From positions 1 to 10,977 of the forward strand of contig JAGLYT010000023.1 in NCBI GenBank assembly GCA_023132075.1: a stretch of 10,977 nucleotides of DNA, written 5' to 3'. The notes beneath the pieces were generated by a model, which did no database searches, had not been told where the DNA came from, and saw nothing but the letters and a program-made list of their open reading frames with translations. The translations under genes and the position numbers were made by a program. Positions 1 to 6,153 of the stretch are shown piece by piece; position 1 is the stretch's first letter, and the number at the start of each line of letters is the position of its first letter. This DNA is from JAGLHV01 sp023132075 [NCBI: bacterium]. GTDB taxonomy: Bacteria > CBDUZB01 > JAGLHV01.

Positions 1-427
1 GTATTCCTGTATTCATATAAGCTTCGTTGTTATAACAAATATAGAGCATCCGATGTCCTCTTTCCATTGCTCCGGAAAGGGATTGAAATCCAATATCATA
101 AGTACCACCATCACCGCCAAAAGCAATGAATCTTATATCGTCTTTTATTTTTCCTTGTTTTTTCAAAGAACGATACGCAGATTCTATTCCACTGCATGTG
201 GCGGCCGAATTTTCAAATGCACTATGAAAAAAAGGAACTTTCCAGGCAGTGTAAGGAAAAATAGTAGAAGCCACTTCCAAACATCCGGTAGAACTGGTCA
301 CTATTACCGGTTCTTTGGCGGCCATCAATACCTGCCGGGCAACAATACCTGCTCCGCAACCGGCACAAAGCCGATGCCCTCCGGTAAAAAGCTCTTCTTT
401 TTTTGCTAGTTCTTTTAAATTAGCCAT
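1..427 (-). CDS. porB: 2-oxoacid (pyruvate):ferredoxin oxidoreductase beta subunit, 3' end beyond window
   Basis: This is the thiamine-diphosphate-binding subunit of an oxygen-sensitive cytoplasmic 2-oxoacid:ferredoxin oxidoreductase. I translated 142 codons from ATG at 425-427 to the window edge without a stop. Visible are CAGC at residues 21-24 plus Cys49, matching cysteines that hold a [4Fe-4S] cluster in this subunit, and the ThDP/Mg motif [10 protein letters not shown] at 104-113, followed by NNEAYMNTG at 133-141, a near-diagnostic PorB signature. The family is usually about 280-320 residues, so a little under half is present; the last cluster cysteine would lie beyond the edge. A GGGGG tract about 12 bases upstream of the ATG can act as ribosome site. 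It is last of four por genes, 34 bases after porA. Substrate (pyruvate versus 2-oxoisovalerate) is inferred from subunit architecture and is not proven. Confidence 0.93.
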   Translation of the reverse strand, partial: MANLKELAKKEELFTGGHRLCAGCGAGIVARQVLMAAKEPVIVTSSTGCLEVASTIFPYTAWKVPFFHSAFENSAATCSGIESAYRSLKKQGKIKDDIRFIAFGGDGGTYDIGFQSLSGAMERGHRMLYICYNNEAYMNTGI

Positions 428-461
428 AAATTTATAACCCCCAAGGTTTTTTTAATAAAAA

Positions 462-1646
462 TTACTCTCTTACTCCTAAATAGTTTACCCTTTGGGGAAT
501 TTCCCCCGTTTTAGCTATATCCTGCATCTGGGTATAAACCCCTTCAATCATTTCTAAGTTTATCTCTCTGCCGCCCAGCCCGAAAATATAATTGACTGTT
601 TGCGGCTTGTCCTTTAAATCATACATTGCCGAACGTACTTCATCAAAAAGCGGCCCGCCAAAAGAATCTATAGAATCAGCCCTGTCCATTACCGCTAAAA
701 CTTTAAGATGTGCTAATTCCTGCGCTAATTCCCGATAAGGAAAAGGCCTGAAAACCCTTAGTTTAAGTAATCCGGCTTTTATCCCTTTTTCTCTTAATTG
801 ATCAACAACTACTTTAGCTGTCCCAGCCGTAGAACCCATTACTAAAATAGCAATTTCCGCATCATCTAAGTGGTACTTTTCGTAAAATCCATATTTTCTA
901 CCGAATTTATCACCAAATTCTTTACCTATTTCCAAAATAATTTTCCCGGTATTGCACATTGCCTGAGCTAATTGCATCCTATGTTCGAAAAAATAATCCT
1001 GTAAATCCAAAGAACCTAACGTATAAGGCTTTTTTATATCCAACAAATACCGCTCCGGTCTATACTCGCCAATAAAATTTTTTACTTCGTTATCTGCAAT
1101 CATTTCCATTCTTTCCATACAGTGGCTGATAATAAAACCATCGGTGGTAACCATCCCGGGAATTTTTACCTGGGCATGTTCACAAATACGCACTGTCTGA
1201 AGGACATTATCATATGCTTCCTGGGAATTTTCCGAATAAATCTGTATCCACCCGGTATCCCTTGCTCCCATCGTATCACTATGATCGCAATGTATATTTA
1301 TCGGTGAAGAAAGAGCTCTGTTTACTTCGGGCATTACTATGGGTAACCGTAAACCGGCAGCAATATAAAGCATTTCATTCATCAGGGCCAACCCTTGTGA
1401 AGAAGTAACTGTCATTGCCCGTACTCCGGCTGCTGAAGCACCTATAGTGGCACTCATTGCACTGTGTTCCGATTCAACAGTGACAAAATCCGTTTTAACA
1501 TTGCCATCCGCTACAAATTGGGAAAAAAGCTGAACAACTTCTGTTGCCGGAGTAATAGGATATGCAGCGACAACATCAGGATTTATCTGACGCATTGCTT
1601 CTGCCATTGCCTCATTTCCGGTTTTAGCAACTATATTTTTAGACAT
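462..1646 (-). CDS. porA: 2-oxoacid (pyruvate):ferredoxin oxidoreductase alpha subunit
   Basis: At 394 residues this is full length for the alpha subunit, which shapes the substrate pocket and pairs with PorB around the ThDP cofactor. YPITPAT at 29-35 is the family hallmark; Thr32 and Arg110 (in NRALSSP) appear to match the conserved substrate-contacting Thr and Arg of pyruvate:ferredoxin oxidoreductases. SEHSAMSATIGASAAG at 59-74 is the conserved pyrimidine-binding-domain helix, and a C-terminal transketolase-like domain (about 265-370, starting AILVMGSTAGTAK) follows. It lies 41 bases after porD. The start ATG at 1644-1646 gives the expected family N-terminus, but the nearest purine-rich site (AAAGAAAGG) is about 14 bases away, longer than usual, and abuts an ATG-TAA start-stop pair at 1656-1661. 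Paralogues for 2-oxoisovalerate or 2-oxoglutarate look similar, so the substrate assignment is less sure than the family. Confidence 0.94.
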   Translation of the reverse strand: MSKNIVAKTGNEAMAEAMRQINPDVVAAYPITPATEVVQLFSQFVADGNVKTDFVTVESEHSAMSATIGASAAGVRAMTVTSSQGLALMNEMLYIAAGLRLPIVMPEVNRALSSPINIHCDHSDTMGARDTGWIQIYSENSQEAYDNVLQTVRICEHAQVKIPGMVTTDGFIISHCMERMEMIADNEVKNFIGEYRPERYLLDIKKPYTLGSLDLQDYFFEHRMQLAQAMCNTGKIILEIGKEFGDKFGRKYGFYEKYHLDDAEIAILVMGSTAGTAKVVVDQLREKGIKAGLLKLRVFRPFPYRELAQELAHLKVLAVMDRADSIDSFGGPLFDEVRSAMYDLKDKPQTVNYIFGLGGREINLEMIEGVYTQMQDIAKTGEIPQRVNYLGVRE

Positions 1647-1687
1647 TTTTTATCTTTACATCCTTTCTTTAGTAAAAAATTTCTTTT

Positions 1688-1987
1688 TTATTTTTCTGCC
1701 TTATTTTCTTCGACCATAGTTATTGCTTTTATTTTCGGAGGACAAACCTGAGCACAAATACCGCAACCCTTACAATACCTCAAGTCTATCTCTTTAACCT
1801 TCCCGTCTTCCACTTTGATAGCGGAATCAGGACAATAAGCCCAGCAAATAAGACAATTGATACATTTTTCCTCATCGTGAATCGGCCGATCACTTCGCCA
1901 GCTCCCCGTTTCAAAATCCAAGGCCGTTCCTGCTTCCAATAAATCCCCTGCCGGTAATTCTTTATATCCTAATTTCTTTTTATTCAC
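1688..1987 (-). CDS. porD: 2-oxoacid (pyruvate):ferredoxin oxidoreductase delta subunit, 2x[4Fe-4S] ferredoxin-like
   Basis: This 99-residue polyferredoxin subunit carries electrons from the ThDP/cluster site to external ferredoxin. Two complete Cx2Cx2Cx3CP motifs are present: Cys42, 45, 48, 52 and Cys72, 75, 78, 82. The segment GSWRSDRPIHDEEKC before the first motif is typical of stand-alone PorD/VorD chains rather than free ferredoxins. The start is GTG at 1985-1987: an in-frame TAA lies 9 bases upstream, directly after the GGGAGG ribosome site, so no longer form is possible. The spacing from GGGAGG to GTG is about 12 bases, slightly long, and a nearer AAGG may help. It sits 67 bases after porC and 41 before porA. 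Confidence 0.93.
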   Translation of the reverse strand: MNKKKLGYKELPAGDLLEAGTALDFETGSWRSDRPIHDEEKCINCLICWAYCPDSAIKVEDGKVKEIDLRYCKGCGICAQVCPPKIKAITMVEENKAEK

Positions 1988-2054
1988 CCTTGGTTTTTAC
2001 CTCCCAAACCTCTTTTTATTCTTTTTTTGTGACCCTCTAAAAAAATGAAAATTT

Positions 2055-2633
2055 TTATTCGCTTTGAACCTCTTCGTATGCTTTTTTAATCGATTGAATG
2101 TTTCCGTCTATAACTTCCGGCTTATGTGCAAACTTTTTTTCCAGTTTCTTTCGGGTGTCATTTAATACCCCTTCGAGAGCTAATATATTCGTTGCTTTTA
2201 CCAGAGCTCCCATCATCGGAGTATTCGGTTTATTTAAACCAAAACATTCCTTAGCAATACGCCCGGCATCTACCGTATAAACCTTCCCTTTTTTTATCCC
2301 TAACGTTTCCCGCATTTTCTGAGGTGTAAGGTTGGTATTTACAATTATCGTCCCCTCCTCCCCCAGTCCTGAAGTAACCTCTACCTGTCCAATCAATGTT
2401 GCATCTAATATTATAACCACTTCCGGGGCGGTCACTCCACAATGAAGCGTTATTGGATCATCGCTTAACCGATTGAATGATTGCACCGGTGCTCCCATTC
2501 TTTCCGGACCGTACTCCGGAAAAGCCTGAACATATTTCCCTGTAGATAAAGCTGCTTCCGCAAAAAGCAAAGCGACTGTTTTTGCCCCTTGCCCTCCCCG
2601 GCCATGCCATCTAATTTCTATCAAGTCTTTCAT
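2055..2633 (-). CDS. porC: 2-oxoacid (pyruvate):ferredoxin oxidoreductase gamma subunit
   Basis: At 192 residues this is the full-length gamma subunit; in fused one-chain enzymes it is the domain that contributes to the CoA-binding and assembly surface. The N-terminus reads WHGRGGQGAKT at 9-19, the glycine-rich motif that defines the family, followed by FPEYGPERMGAPVQSF (about 39-54), also highly conserved. It is the first por gene, with ATG at 2631-2633 preceded by a good ribosome site (GAGGGG, about 8 bases upstream). The order gamma-delta-alpha-beta is the one known for four-subunit pyruvate or 2-oxoisovalerate oxidoreductases in Pyrococcus and Thermotoga. A promoter must lie in the gap at 2634-2922 or further upstream; only a weak candidate is visible. 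Confidence 0.93.
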   Translation of the reverse strand: MKDLIEIRWHGRGGQGAKTVALLFAEAALSTGKYVQAFPEYGPERMGAPVQSFNRLSDDPITLHCGVTAPEVVIILDATLIGQVEVTSGLGEEGTIIVNTNLTPQKMRETLGIKKGKVYTVDAGRIAKECFGLNKPNTPMMGALVKATNILALEGVLNDTRKKLEKKFAHKPEVIDGNIQSIKKAYEEVQSE

Positions 2634-2672
2634 TCTTTTTTCCCCTCAACCTATAGAGTAATATCAAAAATG

Positions 2673-2699
2673 TTCGGTCTCGCCTCGGCGAAGCCCGGG
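2673..2699. other. GC-rich patch with short inverted repeat in por leader
   Basis: In otherwise AT-rich sequence this stretch is over 70% G+C by eye. At 2680-2691 TCGCCTCGGCGA forms a near-perfect palindrome: a 4-bp stem TCGC/GCGA with a 4-base loop, or a 5-bp stem with a 2-base loop. CCCGGG follows at 2694-2699. It lies about 40-65 bases upstream of porC. It could be a leader hairpin or a copy of a dispersed genomic repeat; one window cannot distinguish these. Confidence 0.35.
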
Positions 2700-2707
2700 T
2701 AATTCAT

Positions 2708-2788
2708 TTATATCTCTAATAATTGTGAAATATTTTTTGTCTTTTCCTTATCCTCTTTAACTAATGACCAATCCAACCAATAAAACAA
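2708..2788 (-). CDS. possible 26-residue leader peptide or small protein
   Basis: I do not recognise this product. A TTG start at 2786-2788 is preceded, 7 bases away, by AAGGAGGAG (2796-2804), the strongest type of Shine-Dalgarno in the window and not otherwise used: no other start codon follows it at a suitable distance. The frame runs 26 codons to TAA at 2708-2710. It starts with an aromatic stretch (FYWLDW), continues KEDKEKTKN and ends SQLLEI. The composition looks protein-like (hydrophobic head, charged middle, leucine tail) but is too short for reliable judgement. The same frame stays open upstream to about 2828, so it might also be the tail of a decayed gene. It ends 74 bases before porC, so a leader role is possible but speculative. 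Confidence 0.28.
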   Translation of the reverse strand: MFYWLDWSLVKEDKEKTKNISQLLEI

Positions 2789-2851
2789 ATCTAAACTCCT
2801 CCTTACAGACTGGCGGACAGGCAATTAAACCGTTTCTATTACTAACTATCC

Positions 2852-2857
2852 ATTATA
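2852..2857 (-). promoter_or_regulatory. candidate -10 box (TATAAT) upstream of por operon
   Basis: The minus strand reads exactly TATAAT here. The hexamer at the 17-base spacing is TAATAA, a poor -35, and a TG dinucleotide upstream is one base off the extended -10 position. If used, transcription would begin near 2845, giving por a leader of about 210 bases that contains the small ORF. In AT-rich DNA such a hexamer can occur by chance, so this is only a candidate. Confidence 0.3.
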
Positions 2858-2922
2858 TTCAAAAATACTCTTCTTTATTACCAATTAAAGGAGCGTTTTT
2901 TTATAGAAAATTCGAATTACTT

Positions 2923-3738
2923 TTACTCTGGAATAACGGTAGTTGTTTCTTTGTTATCACCACTCAAAACCAAATAAAAACTTATCCAGGAACCGGTTAT
3001 ACAAACCATCATAAAACTACCTATTGCTCCGTTTAATATAGCCCCGACAATTCTTTGCAATGTAATATTTCCCATATTCCCGATAAGCAAAGCTATCAAT
3101 CCAATAACCACAGAAATTCCTACATAAATAAGTAACCACAAAACCAATAACCCTAAAACTTTACCAAAAAACTTTTTTACAAAAGAAACACTTCTTTTCA
3201 CTGCCGGTATAACCCCTGTTTCTTCTACCACCAAAATAAAATACGCGGGAAAAAGAAAGAACATAACCGAAATAATCGCAAATACTCCCAAAAGCAAGAA
3301 GACGGTAGAAATAATTCCTCCTATTGTTGCCCCGGCAATCAAAGTAATTAATGCACTAATTCCTCCTGTTACCAACAAAAGAATTAAAACAATCCCTATC
3401 ATAAAAAAACCTAAACCTAATAAACGAAGGAAAAATTTCCTGGCATAACTTATAAAAAACTTACTTAACTTTACCTTTTCTTTCCATTTGACAAAATCCC
3501 TGACTACACCTAAAACTCCACCCTGAACAAAAATACCTACTCCCATAGCAAGAAGAACAAATGCAATCACCGGCAAAAAGTTTATTTCCTCCAAAGGTCG
3601 AGGCGTTGCTGTAGGTCCTAATCCAAACAAAAACCCTACACCACTCATCAACAAGTTAACACAAAACAACAAAATAATCAAAGCCATATTTTGCTTTCCA
3701 ATAACAAACCCTTTTTTTATCGCTTCCCCTATCTTCAT
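2923..3738 (-). CDS. six-helix integral membrane protein of unknown function
   Basis: The 271-residue product is very hydrophobic, with about six predicted membrane segments near residues 17-39, 53-78, 104-130, 140-170, 193-221 and 228-258. A positively charged loop (RDFVKWKEKVK, 80-90) follows the second helix. The stretch after helix 4, a V-EETGVIPAVKRS motif (171-183), then KKFFGK and another helix, resembles the pattern in DUF4013-, DUF975- and YciC-like membrane families and the membrane domain of some glycerophosphodiester phosphodiesterases; this is a resemblance, not an assignment. No enzymatic motif is visible. The ATG follows a strong AAGGAGG site, and the gene has its own promoter 109 bases upstream, so it is probably expressed separately from recR. 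It may be monocistronic or lead into the por leader, as no terminator is seen. Confidence 0.8.
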   Translation of the reverse strand: MKIGEAIKKGFVIGKQNMALIILLFCVNLLMSGVGFLFGLGPTATPRPLEEINFLPVIAFVLLAMGVGIFVQGGVLGVVRDFVKWKEKVKLSKFFISYARKFFLRLLGLGFFMIGIVLILLLVTGGISALITLIAGATIGGIISTVFLLLGVFAIISVMFFLFPAYFILVVEETGVIPAVKRSVSFVKKFFGKVLGLLVLWLLIYVGISVVIGLIALLIGNMGNITLQRIVGAILNGAIGSFMMVCITGSWISFYLVLSGDNKETTTVIPE

Positions 3739-3846
3739 TTTTTTCCTCCTTCCAATTTAATTTTTTCTTCTTTTAAAATTTTGCTTTTAAGACACTTCCC
3801 CCTTTCTCTAAAGCACCCTTTTCAAAGACTCTTCTTCAAAGAAAAC

Positions 3847-3876
3847 ATTCTACAATATTTCGCTTACATCTGTCAA
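3847..3876 (-). promoter_or_regulatory. sigma70-type promoter for the membrane-protein gene
   Basis: On the minus strand TTGACA (3871-3876, perfect -35) is separated by 18 bases from TAGAAT (3847-3852, five of six to the -10 consensus). It lies 18 bases after the recR stop and points at the membrane-protein gene, with predicted transcription start near 3840 and a leader of about 100 bases. The leader is purine-rich and ends in AAGGAGG; a weak stem TGCTTT/AAAGCA is possible, but I see no riboswitch-like structure. Confidence 0.65.
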
Positions 3877-3894
3877 CCTTGGGTTTATTTTTTA

Positions 3895-4494
3895 TTACAT
3901 TTCCCTTCTTCCCTCAATTGATTTTGCTAACGTCCTTGCATCGGTATATTCCAAAGCACTTCCTATCGAAATCCCCTGGGCTAAACGGGTAACTTTCACA
4001 CCCAGCGGTTTTATCAATCCGGACAGATACGTTGCAGTTGCTTCTCCTGTCACATTAGGATTCGTAGCAATAATTATTTCTGAAATTTGTTCCGTTTGAA
4101 TCCTTTTCATTAAAGCTGTTATCTTAAGATCGTCCGGCCCTATTGCATCCAAAGGAGAAAGAGCTCCCATTAAAACATGATATCTTCCGTTATAGCTTCC
4201 CCCTTTTTCTATCGCCGGGATATCATACGTTCTTTCCACAACACAAAGAACTTTTTCGTCTCGCCTGGAATCCCGGCAAATAGAACATACCTCCTCTTCC
4301 GTTATATTATAACAAAGAGAACAGTGATGTATTTTACTCTTTACTTCTTTTATTGCGCTAATGATTTCCTCTGTCTCTTGCAAAGACATTTTAAAGATAT
4401 GAATTCCTATTCTTTCAGCCATTCGGGACCCAATTCCTGGTAAGTCGCGCAGTTTTTTTATCAACTTTTCCATAGATGAAATATTAGAACTCAT
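3895..4494 (-). CDS. recR: recombination mediator protein RecR
   Basis: RecR acts with RecO (and RecF where present) to load RecA on SSB-coated single-stranded DNA at gaps. The 199 residues match the usual length. Visible are the helix-hairpin-helix LPGIGSRMAERI (18-29), a four-cysteine zinc finger (Cys58, 61, 70, 73), a TOPRIM domain from about residue 80 (VVERTYD with Glu87 and Asp91), and the conserved YHVLMGALSPLDAIGPDDL block (105-123). The ATG at 4492-4494 immediately follows the dnaX TAA (TAAATG, no spacer), with GGAG inside the last dnaX codons as ribosome site, so translation is probably coupled. In many bacteria ybaB/ebfC sits between dnaX and recR; it is absent here. No recF is visible in this window. 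Confidence 0.97.
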   Translation of the reverse strand: MSSNISSMEKLIKKLRDLPGIGSRMAERIGIHIFKMSLQETEEIISAIKEVKSKIHHCSLCYNITEEEVCSICRDSRRDEKVLCVVERTYDIPAIEKGGSYNGRYHVLMGALSPLDAIGPDDLKITALMKRIQTEQISEIIIATNPNVTGEATATYLSGLIKPLGVKVTRLAQGISIGSALEYTDARTLAKSIEGRREM

Positions 4495-6120
4495 TTAGTT
4501 TGCTCCGTTCATTATTCTGCCGTCAAACATATCTATTACTTTTTGGGTATAGGGATGTATTTCCTCTTTTTCTTTTTTTTCTTCGGGCAACAAAGAAGAA
4601 TCCGCTTTTTTTTCGTTTAAGATACAAGTTATTTTGGCTTTTTTTCCGGTTACCTTTTCAATTACTTTCACAATCATTTTCGAATTCTTTTCTATCCCTT
4701 TTAAATAAAACATATCCTCTTTCGAGAATTCAAAAACATAATTATTCCCTTCTGCTTTTTTTCTAATTTTCGCTCTGGATAAAAAAACTCCTACCGATTG
4801 TTTCTGTAAATTAATTTCTTTCAGAATTTCATCCCATCCGGTATTTGAAAATTCCGCCTCTGTGGCTGTATTTTCCGTTTTTTTAATTTTTAATGTTTCT
4901 TTTTTTTCTTCTTCGAAAGAGCATTTTTTTTCTTCTTCGCTATTTTCGTCAGTTTCACTTGTTTCCCCGGATATTTCACTAACTTCCCGTTGTAAGACAC
5001 TAATTTTGTTAATAATCTCATCAATCCCTACATATGGCCGGCTTAATTTAATCAGTGTTATTTCTAAAACCAGTTGAGGATCTTCACTCCATTTCATTCT
5101 CTCCTGAGCTGCGGAAAGTAACTCTATAATAAACAAAAATCGTTCAATAGAAAAACCCTCTTTCCTTTTGTTTAAGTTTTCTCTCTCTTTATCTGACTTT
5201 TCCGTAAAAAGAACACTTTCTTCACCAGCTATTTTAGCCATTAACAAATCACGAAAATATTGTTTTAATTCTGCATTTAATTGGTGAACATCATATCCTG
5301 AATTTACTATTTCTTTCAAAAAAGAAAGCAATTCCCGGGAACTATTTCCTGCAATTAAATCAAAAAATTTACTCAAAATTTCATCGGGTAAAATACCCAG
5401 CAAGGCAATTATGTCCTCTTCCTTTTTTTCCTCTCCTTCCAACGAAATAACCTGCTCAAAAACACTCAACGCATCCCTTAAACTTCCTGCTCCTTGCTTC
5501 GCAACCAAACTAAGAGCACTTTGTTCTATTAGGATTTTTTCCTTATCTACTATATATTCCAAGTGTTTTTTTATTTCATTGAAAGAAAGCAACTTAAAAT
5601 TAAATCGCTGGCATCTTGATAAAATAGTTGCCGGAATTTTATGGGGTTCGGTAGTTGCTAAAATAAAAATAACATGTCCGGGAGGCTCTTCCAAGGTTTT
5701 GAGTAATGCGTTAAAAGCATCTGTAGTTAACATATGTACTTCGTCAATGATATATACTTTGTATTTGTTCCCGCTGGGAGCAAATTTTACATTTTCCTTT
5801 AAACTCCTGATTTCGTCAATTCCCCGGTTAGAAGCACCATCTATTTCTAAAACATCTAAAGATCTCCCTTCGGCTATTTCCCGGCAGGAGGTACATTCAG
5901 TACAAGGTTGAGGAGTGGGCCCTTTCTTACAATTTACGGCTTTAGCTAAAATTCTGGCCATAGTTGTTTTTCCCACACCCCGTGAGCCTGAAAACAAAAA
6001 AGCATGAGCAATCCTTTTTGAGGCAATACTGTTTTTCAGGACCCGGGCAATGTGCGTTTGCCCTATTACTTCCTCAAATTTCTGCGGCCTATATTTCCGG
6101 GCTAAAACCAAATAAGACAT
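4495..6120 (-). CDS. dnaX: DNA polymerase III gamma/tau subunit, clamp loader ATPase
   Basis: DnaX is the ATPase of the clamp loader that opens the DnaN ring and, as tau, ties the loader to polymerase and helicase. In the 541 residues: Walker A GSRGVGKT (45-52), zinc cysteines Cys64, 73, 76, 79, Walker B IIDEVH (124-129), sensor 1 around FILATTEPH (152-160), the SRC arginine-finger motif (168-170, Arg169) and sensor 2 GSLRDALS (212-219, Arg215). The collar domain runs to about 365, followed by a Lys/Glu-rich linker and a tau-like tail (about 425-541). I start at ATG 6118-6120 (MSYLVLARKYRP, the family N-terminus), with AGGA 8 bases upstream; the frame is open 22 codons further, but that extension lies within the tRNA and is not credible. 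Two A8 runs at codons 397-399 and 405-407 may allow a short form. Confidence 0.97.
   Translation of the reverse strand: MSYLVLARKYRPQKFEEVIGQTHIARVLKNSIASKRIAHAFLFSGSRGVGKTTMARILAKAVNCKKGPTPQPCTECTSCREIAEGRSLDVLEIDGASNRGIDEIRSLKENVKFAPSGNKYKVYIIDEVHMLTTDAFNALLKTLEEPPGHVIFILATTEPHKIPATILSRCQRFNFKLLSFNEIKKHLEYIVDKEKILIEQSALSLVAKQGAGSLRDALSVFEQVISLEGEEKKEEDIIALLGILPDEILSKFFDLIAGNSSRELLSFLKEIVNSGYDVHQLNAELKQYFRDLLMAKIAGEESVLFTEKSDKERENLNKRKEGFSIERFLFIIELLSAAQERMKWSEDPQLVLEITLIKLSRPYVGIDEIINKISVLQREVSEISGETSETDENSEEEKKCSFEEEKKETLKIKKTENTATEAEFSNTGWDEILKEINLQKQSVGVFLSRAKIRKKAEGNNYVFEFSKEDMFYLKGIEKNSKMIVKVIEKVTGKKAKITCILNEKKADSSLLPEEKKEKEEIHPYTQKVIDMFDGRIMNGAN
4900..4931 (-). promoter_or_regulatory. 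tandem A8 slippery runs in dnaX (possible gamma/tau switch)
   Basis: In mRNA sense, two runs of eight A (4924-4931 and 4900-4907) each sit in the frame GAA AAA AAA, so a heptamer A AAA AAA is positioned for -1 slippage. The -1 frame meets TAA at 4883-4885 and the +1 frame meets TAA at 4890-4892, so slippage at either run would end the protein near residue 409-412. That is just after the ATPase and collar domains, close to the size of E. coli gamma (431 residues). Thermus thermophilus makes gamma by transcriptional slippage at an A9 run. Function here is inferred; I see no clear downstream stimulatory hairpin. Confidence 0.45.
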
Positions 6121-6153
6121 TTTTTTTCCTTTTAGAAATGGAATATTTTTTTG

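Larger units (their letters stand above)
2634..2922. other. 289-base gap between membrane-protein gene and por operon
   Basis: This is the longest stretch without a confident gene. On the minus strand it holds, in transcription order, a TATAAT box, a GC-rich patch (CTGTCCGCCAG, 2809-2819), a strong Shine-Dalgarno (2796-2804) leading to a possible 26-codon ORF, a second GC-rich patch with a small hairpin (2673-2699), and the porC ribosome site. I see no factor-independent terminator for the membrane-protein gene: no GC stem followed by a U tract. The 90-codon plus-strand frame crossing this gap runs antisense through the 3' end of the membrane-protein gene and resembles nothing. Confidence 0.6.

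Noticed and set aside
53-409. Plus-strand frame of 118 codons
   Set aside because: It is antisense to porB, whose minus-strand frame shows unmistakable ThDP and cysteine motifs.
2764-3036. Plus-strand frame of 90 codons across the por leader gap
   Set aside because: It overlaps the membrane-protein gene antisense, has no ribosome site that I can see, and low-complexity composition.
3739-3800. AT-rich inverted repeats in the leader of the membrane-protein gene
   Set aside because: The stems are short, bulged and nearly all A-T; they do not resemble a known riboswitch or a terminator.
5411-5911. Plus-strand frame of 166 codons inside dnaX
   Set aside because: It mirrors the dnaX ATPase region; long antisense frames are expected opposite AT-rich Lys/Glu coding sequence.
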